Of a stretch of DNA of 64,000 bases, positions 50,326 through 61,970 are shown in pieces. The translations under genes and the position numbers were made by a program. Position 1 is the stretch's first letter. Every line of letters starts with the position of its first letter. Origin of the DNA: Aphidius gifuensis (Eukaryota > Arthropoda > Insecta > Hymenoptera > Braconidae). The notes beneath the pieces are model-generated. The model saw only the letters and a list, made by a program, of their open reading frames with translations, was not told where the DNA came from and searched no databases. The stretch lies in the NCBI RefSeq assembly GCF_014905175.1, contig NC_057788.1:6138001-6202000 (forward strand), in the 5' to 3' direction.

Positions 50326-50779
50326 GTGACGACGATGATGATCGGCCATAATCAGTCAGTCGTTTTGTGATTTTGAATAAAAAGTGGCTGGATCGTATTA
50401 GGAATACAGAATATGTAAAGAGTATTTGACCAAAAGTAGTAACTAGTAACTACTCCTCTTACATTCTGTATTCCTGGTACGAACCAGGCATTAGGTGTGT
50501 TCGATAGGTCTCGGCACATCTATAGCGCTTTTGTCGTACAGTCAATTAAAGAACTACGGGTAATGGAAAAACCTAATTGGCGCATACTTTGGTTCTCCGA
50601 TTAACCGTACAATTGAAGCGCTTATTTTCATTGACCGCCATTAAATTCAAAAAAATTAGGAACACATGAAAAAGCAAGGAGGTATTCGAGCATAAGTCTA
50701 CATACCTCTTTACACATTCTGTATTCCCCATCAGAATCTAATAGTTACAGCAAACTGAACACTTAAAAAGCTTAAAAAC
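50326..50779 (+). promoter_or_regulatory. Upstream block of orphan gene, unit 1, with foldback motif
   Basis: This block recurs, diverged, at 54466 and 59177. It contains CGGCCATAATCAGTCAGTCG, a TTTTGAATAAAAA-TGGCTGGAT segment and a foldback at 50400..50475, where AGGAATACAGAATATGTAAA pairs with TTACATTCTGTATTCCT. A second right arm (CTCTTTACACATTCTGTATT) lies at about 50704. It is clearly more GC-rich than the surroundings. Recurrence before each gene copy suggests the promoter of the duplicated locus, or a transposon caught in the duplication. Confidence 0.5.
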
Positions 50780-50925
50780 TGTACACAGTGGTGAGTGTGG
50801 CGTGTTGACAAGTTACTTTGTTGTTCTCGCTTTGTTTATCAAGTTTATTAAAAAAAATTTATACATATATTGTTTAAACAATTATTGATAACTCGTAATA
50901 AATTTTTGTTTAATAAATAAAAAAA

Positions 50926-53368
50926 ATGAGTGGAATTTTAATAAATCCATTGCGTTTTGTTGGCACAGCAAAATATGTTACAAATAATTCAACAAAATAT
51001 CTACGATCCATGACACTCACGACTAGTGTAAATAATTTATTGCCATTAGTTCAATCAAATCATCTCAACCATAATAAATTTAGAAGATTACAGTTTACTC
51101 AAGGTAAAGAAAAATATATTTTTCATAATTTAATATTGTTTAATTTAAATTATATATGTATCGTGATTTTGAGTAAATTTAGGGTTATGTTGTGCAGTTT
51201 GGTGCCCGTCTTACCAGCTAAATATACCTAAATTTAATCATACTTTATATTTACTCTAAATTGATAGAATGGGTAAATATTTTATATTTAATTCAAAAAT
51301 TTTTTTTATTGATATTGTTTATTATTTTTATAAAGCTAAAAACATATCAACTAATTTTGGAACAACCATATGGGCCGCTAGAAAGAAAATATTATCATTA
51401 TTTTCTAATGAAGTAATTAAAAAGGCAGCGATTGGTCAACTTAAGTTATCACTTAATAGTGGTAAAGTAATACTTTTAACACCAGAAGGAATGAAAAAGT
51501 AAGTAGAATATTAATCAATAACTTTAAACCAATTCTTTGATAATTGAAATTATTTATTATTAAGGCCAGGTGCTTAACATCGAGTGACAAAACTAAGTCA
51601 ACTTTTCACCTAAAACTTTGGTCTCATGATGAAATGTATATTTATAATTAAATAATTATAAAAAATATATCAAACTGTTGAAAAAAAATAGCACACCTGG
51701 ACAACAAAAATTGACTTATTATGAGTATAGATTATTTATTTCTCTATATCTTTATTAAACTCTTAATAAAAAAATATATATCATTAATAATATTATTATA
51801 ATTATTATTTTACAGTTTTATTTTTCCTCCTACATTCAGCATTGAATTTAACGGAAAACCAATTGAACCTATAAGCAATAAAATTGCTAATAAAGAAGAA
51901 CAGCCATTAGCATTTAAGTTGAATAATTGGCATGTACTACTTGATGATGATGAATTAATATTCAAATTAAAAGATACTGGCGAAAAGTAAGTTGAATTTT
52001 CAAAAAATTTTAAATATATTTATTACTAATTTTTTATTAAGTAAAAAAAATTTGACTTATGAATTTTGATTAATTATTTACATCTCTAATAAACTGTTGA
52101 TGACAAATATACATTATTAATAAAATTGATTTTCTTTTTTTTTACAGGTTTATTTTAAAACACGCACTTAACGTTGAAGCTCACATATACCCACCTAAAC
52201 CGTTAGAGGATGGTAGTTATAAGTTTAATTCAGTAACACCTATTTCTGATGTTATAGCATATCCCGCTAAACTAATATCGAAATCAGATGGCTCGGTTCC
52301 TTTAGAGTAAGTTAAACATTAATTAATTATTTTAAACCAATTTTTTGTTTTTAAAAATTATTTAATTATCATATTAATTATTAATTTTCTATTAAGTAAA
52401 GAAAAATTACCATCTCTATCTCAATAATAAAATATACATCATTAATAATATTAATATTACCTTACAGACTGTCTTGGCCACCTATAAATGCTGCTATCCC
52501 TGTCAACCGATTTGATAGTGATGAAAGTGAACAATCAAAGTCACTATTATCAACAGAAAAAAGTGATAAGGAAATGTAAGTTGAATATTAATCAATTATT
52601 TTAAACCAATTTTTTTTTCTTTTGAAATTATTTAATTAATATTTTTATTATGTAAAAAAAGAATTACCCACTATGAGTTTTGATTATTTATTTAGAACTG
52701 ATAAACCAAATAGTTTTGGACAAATTAAACTTAAATTTCCAATGACTGCGTTTCTTGAAGGAGCTCGTCAACAAATTCTGTTAAGAGATTGTGATGATAC
52801 GTAAGTCAAATATTATTCAATAATTTTAAACCAATTTTTTGTTTATTAAAATGATTAATATTATTAACGTTCTATTAAGGGATTAAAATTGAATGATTAG
52901 AGATTCATTATTTATTTATATCTCTAATAAACTTTTGATGAGAAATATTATTTTTTTTTTTAACAGTTATGATGTCTATCACACAGTTGAAATTCAAGCT
53001 AGCAAAAATTTGAATAAAAAAAAAGATGAAACATCAAAAATTGGTAAACTTGAAATGAGACTTTACAGCGGTGATATAACCTTTGAACCAAGAGCTTCCA
53101 GTAAACAAAGGTAAATTGAATATTAATCAATAATTTTAAACCTTTTTCTTTTGTTATTCAATTTATTAATTAATATATTGATTAATTATCATTAATATCA
53201 ATGAAAAAGTTCTCTAAAAAACTATTGATAAATAATAATCATCATTAATAATAATAATTTTTATTTTACAGTGTAATCATCAAACACAGTGTCGACATTG
53301 AAATTGACTTGGATAGTGAAATACCAAGTATTCTTATTAACCCTCATATAAAAACTTATCGTCAATAA
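50926..53368 (+). CDS. Unrecognised modular repeat protein with paralogous introns
   Basis: Eight exons: 50926..51103, 51336..51498, 51816..51986, 52148..52306, 52468..52575, 52696..52800, 52967..53110, 53272..53368, encoding 374 residues. I recognise no family. The first ~85 residues lack Asp and Glu and are rich in Arg, Lys, Ser and Thr, resembling a mitochondrial presequence. The rest is a degenerate tandem repeat of a beta-like module: IGQLKLSLNSGKVIL then FIFPPTFSIEF; LNNWHVLLDDDELIFKL then FILKHALNVEAHI; VIAYPAKLISKSDG then LSWPPINAAI; GQIKLKFPMTAFLEG then YDVYHTVEIQA; IGKLEMRLYSGDITF then VIIKHSVDIEI. Introns 2-7 are all phase 2, fall at the same module position and share sequence from the donor onward. 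There are no Cys pairs and no obvious catalytic motif. Decayed copies lie downstream. Confidence 0.8.
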
Positions 53369-54465
53369 TAACTATATTGTCTTATTTAGATAAAAATAAA
53401 TAGTTATTATTTTTCTTGTCTAATATATTATAATTGAATTATAATTAAACGTTTGTCATATTATTTTGTTGGTTTTGATAATAATTTATAATTGTAGTAT
53501 CAAATATTCGATTAATAATCATTTAGATTAAAATAAATAGTTGATATTTTTCTTGTCTGTTAATTTACGACCAATAATATATATTCTTTGTCTAATTTAT
53601 TATAATTAAATTATAATAAAACAATTGTAATATTATTTTATTGGTTTTCAAAATGATTTATAATTATAGAATAAAACATTCGATTAATGATCATTTCTAT
53701 TAATAATATAAACAATTAAATTCATGTTTATATCTATAAAAGTAAAAATAAATAACTTTTTTTAAAAACATTCTACTCGCATTTTTTTTAGAGATTATAA
53801 AAAAGACAATTGGGTTATTATTATTAAACAATACTATTTAATTTTCTTTTTTTACTTTCTTTTTTTTGAAATGAGCAATGATTTTATGTTGTGGTTTTTT
53901 TTTTTTAAATTTAACTATCGGTAAATTTAGGTATAGTCAAATAAAAAATCAGTCAGTTGCAGAAAGCTTAATAAATTTTTTTAGCCACAGCCCATCGTTT
54001 ATTTATTATTAATATCCAAAATATATTATTTTAATTATCTCACCTTCTTTTTCTTATTGAATTTCATTACTTTTTTTTTTTTTGTCAGTTGCAGAAAGCT
54101 TAATACATTTTTTTAGCCACAGCCCATCGTTTATTACTTTTTATTGAAATATGTACATTTTCTTACTAAAAAGCAGGAATTTGCCAGAGGCTCTTGTAAA
54201 TTGTAAAAATTGTATTTAATTTTTAAATAAATAAAATTAATTTAAAAAAATATTTATACAGTATCAAATGATTTATTGATGCTACTTATTTAAATTGAAT
54301 ACTTTTATCGGTTTTAAATTCAGGTGAATAGTTGATAATACAAAAAAAAAAAAACATTAATATAACAAATATAATTCATTATTATATTTATTATATTGTT
54401 GTTGATCCCTGAAATTTTTTTGGACATTTTATTTTTTATTAAACAAAAAACTTGGTAATTTTTGA
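53369..54465. other. 3' region of orphan gene, unit 1
   Basis: Probable 3' untranslated region and spacer. The stretch 53560-53930 recurs, diverged, at about 58620-58960 in unit 2. Two AT-rich segments after the stop (about 53440-53530 and 53600-53690) also resemble each other. Confidence 0.5.
53952..54136 (+). repeat. Direct repeat, 132-bp spacing
   Basis: GTCAGTTGCAGAAAGCTTAA, continuing through TTTTTTAGCCACAGCCCATC, occurs at about 53952-54005 and again at 54084-54136 with one base difference. A related sequence is present near 59000 in unit 2. Confidence 0.75.
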
Positions 54466-57400
54466 TGCAGGAACAGCAGTCGTCAGTCGTTTTATCATAT
54501 GATTTTGAATAAAAATTGGCTGGATTATATTAGGAATACAGAATAATACAAAAATTTTTAAATTAAAGGTAATTTGGTAAATACTCTTTACGTCTTGTTG
54601 CAATAAAATCCTACAAATAATTCAACAAAATATCTACGATCATTTACTCCACGACTAGTGTAAATAATTTACCATAGTTCAATTTTCATCACCACCATTA
54701 AATTTAGAAATTACAGTTTACAAGAAAGAGCAATGAGGTATTCGACATAATTTACATATTGTTTAAACATTATGTATTCCGTATCAGAATTAGGGAATAG
54801 TTATAGCAAATTGAACACGTAAAAACCTAAATTTAACAGAAAATTATTCGTAAATTCATAAATTATATGTACATTTTTTATTATGCAATAAAAAAATAAT
54901 ATTATACAATAAACAATAATAAATAATAAACAAATTGGATGAATAAAATAATAAAATATATGACATTTGTTTTTAGAACAAAAATATATTTTTAGAGTTA
55001 TTTGTTTATATTTTTTCATATGTTTTTCAAATAAATAGTATATTAATTTAATATCTACATGTGATGTATTTTATTTAATAATAATTATTAAAAGCTTTAT
55101 TATTTTTTTAAGATGATTAAAAGGAAAGTCTGTTTTTTTTTTTTTTTTTTTGAGGTAAGTGTTTAATTAAAAAATAACAAAATGAATAAGAAAAAATAAT
55201 CATAATAATAATAATAAAACACCTTATAAGATTAAGTTATAAATTATTAAGGCATTGATTACAAATTTCTATTTTTCAAAAATCTTTGAATTTTATCAAA
55301 ATAATTTTTAATTATAATTTATATCTTTTTTTTTTTTGTTCTCATGTAGCACTTTTTTTTCTTATCAGCAATAAAATGTTGACTTAAATAATCATATTTT
55401 TTTTTTTTTAGTATATAACTCAATATTAATCATATAAAATATATGTTTTATAATGAAAATAAAAAACAAAAATTTTTGAAAATTAACTAGTAATGAATTA
55501 AAAAAAATGATAACGTAGAAATTTATAATTAAAAGAAAAAAGCATTAATTATGAATATGAATATTACTGAGCCCAATATTACATTATAAGATGATAAATA
55601 AAAATTAAACTATGAAATAACAAAAAAAAATAAGAATATGCAAATCTAAAATTTAAAAAGAAAATAATCATAGAATAAATAATATTGAAAAAGTAAATAA
55701 TATTTAAATAAAATGTCAATGATGCTAAAATTAATTAAATATATAATTATTAAAAAATAAAAAGAAAAAAATTTACTTGCTTTTAATAAAAAATATTTAA
55801 ACATTAATTTATAACTAAAATATTGTTTATTAATTAATTATTTTTAAATATTAAAATTCTCCAATACGTAAAATTTACCATCTCTATCACATTTGTCCAT
55901 TATTATCTTATTGGTTGAGGTCTTGGGCTATTCATTGAAAATTGTAGTCATAGTGTATTCTGAGTGTGAAGATCATAAAGTATTAGCACATTTAGTTAAA
56001 ATTGATCACGTTTAGTTATGTGGTATTTTAATTTTTACTACAATTTTTTGAAAATATTTTTCCAATTTCTTTTCGATTATGCTTTTAAATTTCTACCCGT
56101 GATTAGTCCGATTATTTTTTACATGTTGACCTATACCGGATATTAGGGAAATTTTCTCCGAAAATTCTAATGTTAAAGAAATTTGAAAAAGTATTCTTAA
56201 ACTTAATAAAAAACTTAAAAAATAGTTGAATTTTAATTACTTGTGTTTTTGACTACATTTTAAATACAATCATTAATTCAATTAATAATTAAATTGATGA
56301 ACATTTTTATTAATAGATGAATTAAGAAAAATAGAAATCAAATTACAAATATATTAATTACAAAATAAATAAAATAAACAAAAAGAAAAGTATAAATAAT
56401 AGAACCTGCCTTTAACTATGTATCAACATTAGCATCAGCAAATCTACTTTTTTTTGATATACGTATCAAAGATTATTCAAGGCCTTTAAAGATTGTCACA
56501 TATTTTAAATATTTTTAACGATCTTATTTATCTTTAAAATTAAATATAAAAAACTCAATATTTCTTTCTAAAATTTCGTAAAATATTTATTTAAAGTAGT
56601 TTAAATGATCGATTCAATCAAATCTGTAAAAATAAATCCAAAAGTAATACACCAAGAAGATAAACATGAAAAAACAAGTGGTCCTCAAAAGAGAATCGTC
56701 TTTACACCAAGAAAATAAACATTCATATTTACCAATTAAATTATCTTGTTATAAAAAATATTTTATATTATTGATTAACAATTGTTAAACGAATTCATTT
56801 TTTTTTTTTTTTTAAATAAATTTATTTGTTTATCAATATTAATTATAATTTTTGATTATAAATTCTTACAATGACTGTTTTATTTTGTTACATTCATCCT
56901 TATAACTACTGTTCTTGATAAGAAATCGTAGTTAAACTGAATTTCTCCTTATATAAATGATATTTTATTGGGATTAAAATATTAAAGATTATTTATCTAA
57001 TATACATTTGATGTTTGAATTTTAATTTATAATTTGAAAATTAAATTACTGCTATTTCAAATTGTAAAATTAAAATCAGCTATTATAAAGAATGCTGTAG
57101 CATTTTTTATGATTAATTATAACAGAAATAAATAATATATAACAATGTTTTCAATTTAACAATACTATAATAAAATGATTTTATTTTACTATTATTTCAA
57201 AAATTTTAATTATGAAAATATTTCTAAAATTTTTAAAATTTCCCCAAATTACCCATTCTGTAATATAAAAAAATTTTATTTAAAATCTTGATTTTATAAA
57301 AATTTTATTTTACATTTAAGTTTTAATAATTTCTGTTTTTTTTTACCAAAGCTAAAAAGATTTTAATACATTTTTTAGAAATTCACACGTATCCAACTTG

Positions 57401-57652
57401 TTAACTATGTTTATAAAATATGGTTAATTTATGTGCTAATCAGATAATTTCAAAATAATTTTTTAAATACTAACCAAAATTTAATTATTTTAAAATCAGA
57501 AATTCGTTGAAGCAAATTTTAAGTTTGCACTGCCTTTGTATACTATTACATTAAAAATTTACTTTTCACATGCTTATTATATGTTCTCATGTAAAAGAAA
57601 TATTTATCATTTATTAATCCAGAGTAAATTTGGATAATTATAAAAAAAATTT

Positions 57653-57746
57653 TGATACCTTTCTCCACTCATTTCTCCGCATGAGTCAATTTGGGAGAAA
57701 TTCGGAGTAATCGCGGAGAAATTCAGGAGAAATATTTTCACCAGGG
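57653..57746. repeat. Dispersed foldback repeat (copy B)
   Basis: Matches 29176-29252 in the same orientation: TACCTTTCTCCACTCATTTC, TCCGCATG-GTCAATTTGGGAG and the GGAGAAATATTT-CACCAG tail. Only the right half of copy A is present. Two copies 28 kb apart mark a repeat family. Confidence 0.7.
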
Positions 57747-57804
57747 TTTTGACTTTTGAATTTTCTTTTAAAATTAATGTATTGCATACTTTTTTATTTT
57801 TATT

Positions 57805-57895
57805 AGGTAGAAATTAAGACTCAATTCGAGTACTTTTTGACTTTCCATATTGGTGTTGATATGAAAGTCAAAAATTGACTCGTTCTACTAAGGTA
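57805..57895. repeat. Short foldback element, copy 1
   Basis: AGGTAGAAATTAAGACTCAA with TTTTTGACTTT on the left pairs with AAAGTCAAAAATTGACTCGT and TTCTACTAAGGT on the right. A diverged second copy lies about 115 bp downstream. Confidence 0.6.
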
Positions 57896-57970
57896 CGATA
57901 TCACCATTTTAATATAGGCTTCCCAGTGAAATTTTATAACATTTTGAAATACTCTCATAAGATTGAACAT

Positions 57971-57999
57971 AATTATAATTATAATTATAATTATAATTG
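57971..57999. repeat. ATAATT microsatellite
   Basis: About five tandem copies of the hexamer ATAATT, between the two foldback copies. Confidence 0.75.
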
Positions 58000-58009
58000 T
58001 TTAATACCC

Positions 58010-58095
58010 AGGTAGAAATTAGAGTCAATTTGAGGTCATTTTTACTTTATATTTTGGTAATATGAGAAGTCAAAAATTGATTCTTATTTTTACCT
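58010..58095. repeat. Short foldback element, copy 2
   Basis: AGGTAGAAATTAGAGTCAAT on the left and AAGTCAAAAATTGATTCTTA with TTTTACCT on the right. It is the same layout as the copy at 57805 with about a fifth of positions changed. Confidence 0.55.
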
Positions 58096-59176
58096 AATAT
58101 GTCTTCTATTAATTAAATTAGCAGCAAAATTTAGACTAATAAATGGAATTTATTGGAGTTGCAATTGGTTTAATACAAACAGGTTAAGGAGTTTGGACGA
58201 TTTTTTTTTTGAATATGAAGATCTAAAGAGGGGTATAAAAATAGAATATTGAAATAATGGTAAATTTTTATAGAGGGTACAGTAATTGTTTGGAATCTAA
58301 TTATTTTTATTAATTTTCTAAAGTTGAAGTTTTAAAATGGGTTTATAGATAATAAATTTTCGTTTAAAAAATATTAAAATACAATTTTTTTGATTGTCAA
58401 TATGATCTTTCAAGGTCGCTATATTTTTACCAAAAGAAAGTAATAAGTTGAATATTAATCAATTATTTTAAACCAATTTTTTTTTTTTTTTGAAATTTTT
58501 TAAATAATATATGTATTTATTATGTAAAAAAATTACCATTGGATAATTTTTATTGTATTTAGAAACGCATTAAAAATCAAATAGCGATAAAAAAGAATGA
58601 AATTAAAATTTCTGTTAATTTACACATTAATATATATTCTTTTGTCTAATTTATTATAATGAAATTATAATAAAACGATTGTCATATTCTTTTATTGGTT
58701 TTAAATCAATTTATAATTATAAGATAAACATTCGATTAATGATTATTTCTAACAAGAATATAAACAATTAAATTCATGGATATATTTATAAAATTAAAAA
58801 TAAATAACTTTTTTTAAAAACATACTACTCTCATTTTTTTTAGAAATTATAAAAAAGACAATTGGGTTATTATTATTAAACAATACTATTCAATTTTCAT
58901 TTTTTACTTTCTTTTTTTGAAATGAGCAATGATTTTATGTTGTGGTTTTTTTTTTAGAAATTTACTTATATTAAATTTAGAGTATAGTCAAATAAAAATC
59001 AGTCAGTTGCAGAAGTTAATAAATTTTTTAGCTACAATAGATTTATTTGTACATTTAAATATGTACATTGATTTTTATTTTTATTTTTTTTTTTTTTTTA
59101 CTAAAATGCAGGGAATATTCCAGAGGCTTTTATAAATTTTAAAATTTTATTTAATTACCATCATCAAATTATTTGA

Positions 59177-59480
59177 TGCAGGAACAGCAGTCAATATTCG
59201 ATCGGCCATAATCAGAACTGACTTTGAGTAAAAAATTTCAAACGATCGGATCAGGAATACAGAATGTGCAAAGAGTAGTTAGGAGAGTAGGGGGTTTGTT
59301 GGAATACCTCTTTGCTCATTCTGTATTCCTAGTAGATCTTGTGTTCCTTACGATTCTTCACATTTCCTTGGTCGGCCGCGACACAGTCAGTCAAAATTCA
59401 AGATACCTCTTTCGAAATTCTATACTCCTAATAAGAAAGTCAATTTTTCTACTTTATTTTAGTTTAGATGGGAGCTCGGC
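59177..59480 (+). promoter_or_regulatory. Upstream block of orphan locus, unit 3 (no gene follows)
   Basis: Third copy of the upstream block: GATGCAGGAACAGCAGTC, TCGGCCATAATCAG and a clean foldback at 59253..59330 (AGGAATACAGAATGTGCAAA pairing with TTTGCTCATTCTGTATTCCT). A further half-arm lies at about 59403-59430. No exon 1 homologue follows, so the third unit is truncated. Confidence 0.55.
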
Positions 59481-60008
59481 AACCACTGTTTCATTAAGAC
59501 AACACATCAAAAGAGCAATATCCTTTGTTAATAATTAAAATTATATTTTCTAATAACTAATAACAATAGAAATTAAAAGGAAATATTTAAGATTAAATAA
59601 ATAAACATTAATTATTATTTTATTATTTTTAAAAAATATTTTATTCATGAAATTATACTTTTTTATTTTTCTTTTTTTTTTTTTTGTATGAATAAAAAAC
59701 TAAATAAGTTTTCAAAAAAAAAAAAATTTCTTTTTCTAATCGATAGCGTATTATTAGCTATATTATATATCTATTATAAGTTAATAATTAAAATCTAGTT
59801 TAATAATAAATCTATAGAACAATGAATATAAATAAAAAAAAACCTAAATCAAAAGAAAAAAAAAAAAAAAAAACAAACAATAATAAAAAATTAAATTAGA
59901 TAACAAGTGAAGTTTTTTTTTTTTTTTTTTCTTTTTTTGCATTAATTAATAATTATTTACTTTTTTTTTTTTTTTTTTCAACTAAAATTCTTTTTTTTTT
60001 TTTTAATT
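59481..60008. other. Intergenic, KANSL2 3' side
   Basis: A/T homopolymer-rich, with T runs of 15 or more just before the KANSL2 stop. No coding sequence seen. Confidence 0.35.
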
Positions 60009-61970
60009 TTACGATGATGTCGAGACTAAATCATCTTTATCACTTAATTGTGTTGTTAAACTAAATGCAGTATCAGTACTATTTTCACTATTGACACTTT
60101 CACTAAACAAGGGTTGTTTGCTGTTGACTGAATCATTCATCTCTCTCATAAGACCTGCCACATCATCATCCGGATCAATCTCTTGTGTTTCACCAACGAC
60201 ATCAATTTCAACTGACTGCACATCAGACAATGAGTCTGTTGGTTCTTTTGGTTTTTCCTCTGTATCCTCTGTGTCCTCTGTAAACTGTTAAAAATAAAAT
60301 AAACAAATGAGAACATTTTTTCAACAAGTAACTTCAAGAAAATAAATAAATAAATACCTTCATAGGTTCTAATTTGCATGCTGTTGGCAAATCCATATGG
60401 TAAACACAATTTGAATGAAAAATAACTGGTACTGGTTCATGACACTCGATATCAGCTCGTACTGCTCCACAAGCTTTAAATAAAACTTGTTTATCATCCT
60501 GAAAATTAAATTCAAATACAATAATAATTAATATTCAAGAAAATAAAAGTAAGCATAAATAATAATTTTTCTTACTGTTAAAATATGTTTTCTACAATGT
60601 TTTGCTGATGGTAATGTTCGTTCACCACATTTAACACCTCCCTCAGTGAATATACATTTTGGTATTGATGGTAATTTTTGTGATACACCCTCAGTTATTT
60701 TAGCACGTCTTTCCAATGATTTCCTGTATAGTATTGCTTCGATGCCATTTCTACGATGATATCTATGTAATGCCTTGAGTTTATTATATACCTTTTTTTC
60801 CTTGGCACTTTCCTTTGGTTGATCATGAATGCTGCAGTATGTTTCTTTTTCTTTTTTAATAGCTTGTAAATATTTACGTCTTTTTTCACGTAATGTATAT
60901 TGTAGTCTTCTAAATTGCTCAATATAAAGTGTTTGTAGTTTTATTAATTTTTCACGTGCAATGTAAATAACTTCTTCAGCTGTGAATATACCGGCATGCC
61001 TTAAAAAATCAATACTAACAAATGAAAAGAGTATAACAAATTCTTTTTTTTGACACAAATTAAATCATCTACTAAACATAAATTTAAAGGACAATAACAA
61101 TTATTAAAAAATCATGAAGGATGAAATATTTATATATATTTATAATATGATTATGTAATGATAATTTTTTTCATTATTATTATTATTTTTGTATTAGGAT
61201 GCTTGTGATTATCATAAACATCAATAGGAATGGATTTATAATTTGGATAAATTTGTGTTCAGTAGGTAAGGGATTTTTATTTATACTATAATTTTAACTT
61301 ACTTTAATGGATCATCTTGTGGGCTGTTGACACTCTCATTGTCACTGTCATCAAGATATGCTCCTTTCAAGGCTTCATTGACCATTGTTGGCTCTACATC
61401 ACTGTCAGATGAACTGGCATAATCAAGAATATTACAGCAACTTGAATTTATTTTTGATGCATCAATATCATCTGTAAAAAAAATACAATTTCATTATTAA
61501 TAATTAATTAACAAATGTATATTATGTAGGTATATTAATATTATTATTTATAAATTTTAAAACTTACTAAATGGATCTAATATTTTATTTTCATCATCTT
61601 GTTCATTATCTGGTTTTGAGTAATGACTCAAATTTAATAACATTATTTCAGGTGATGGAGGTAGTGTATTACGTAATAATGATTTACTTTTTGCTAATTG
61701 TGATTTTTTTGTATGTTCAGGACAATAGACAATGTCTTTACGATCCAATTTTGGATTTGTACATTTACGTCCATTTGTATAAACAAGTGTACATTGTTTA
61801 TATGGTGCATTTGGATCTTGAAGAATATGATTTTTACAATATGCATAACCATCTAAACATTTTTGTGAACATTCATAGTTTGTAAATGTGCATGTTTGAT
61901 TTTTTTGACGATGATGACACTGAGTAGTTGAAGTTGCTGCAGGCATTGTTATTTTTGGTACACGAAACAT
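60009..61970 (-). CDS. KANSL2: KAT8 regulatory NSL complex subunit 2
   Basis: Subunit of the non-specific lethal chromatin complex, which carries the MOF/KAT8 acetyltransferase to housekeeping promoters (fly NSL2/dgt1). Exons 61568..61970, 61303..61471, 60576..60999, 60358..60498 and 60009..60284 encode 470 residues (human 492). Two Cys/His-rich zinc-binding repeats are visible: residues about 18-90 (CHHRQKNQTCTFTNYECSQK, CLDGYAYCKNH, KQCTLVYTNGRKC, VYCPEH) and about 300-370 (PKCIFTEGGVKCGERTLPSA, KHCRKHI, FKACGAVRADIEC, CVYH). The linker HAGIFTAEEVIYIAREKLIK with a charged helical run matches the family. The C-terminus is acidic and low in complexity. The frame extends upstream only to a TTG, so I chose ATG 61970. 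Confidence 0.94.

Larger units (their letters stand above)
54466..59176 (+). pseudogene. Decayed second copy of the orphan gene locus
   Basis: Starts with the duplicated upstream block (GATGCAGGAACAGCAGTC, TGATTTTGAATAAAAATTGG, AGGAATACAGAAT). A relic of exon 1 follows at about 54609-54727 (ACAAATAATTCAACAAAATA and CGACTAGTGTAAATAATTTA match exon 1 but carry indels and no start). Then come about 3.6 kb of AT-rich sequence that I cannot align by eye. From about 58430 there is a relic of intron 5 (AAGTTGAATATTAATCAATT) with a degraded exon 6, then a copy of the unit-1 3' region to about 59160. Exons 7 and 8 are missing. The unit length (4.7 kb) is close to unit 1 (4.1 kb), fitting a tandem duplication followed by decay. 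Confidence 0.7.

Noticed and set aside
54830..58430. Possible second gene in the middle of the decayed unit
   Set aside because: No frame longer than about 70 codons, extreme A/T content and no paired splice sites giving a plausible protein.
59224..59538. 104-residue frame in the third upstream block
   Set aside because: It starts at TTG, not ATG, and runs across the foldback repeat. It has no counterpart in the frame of units 1 or 2.
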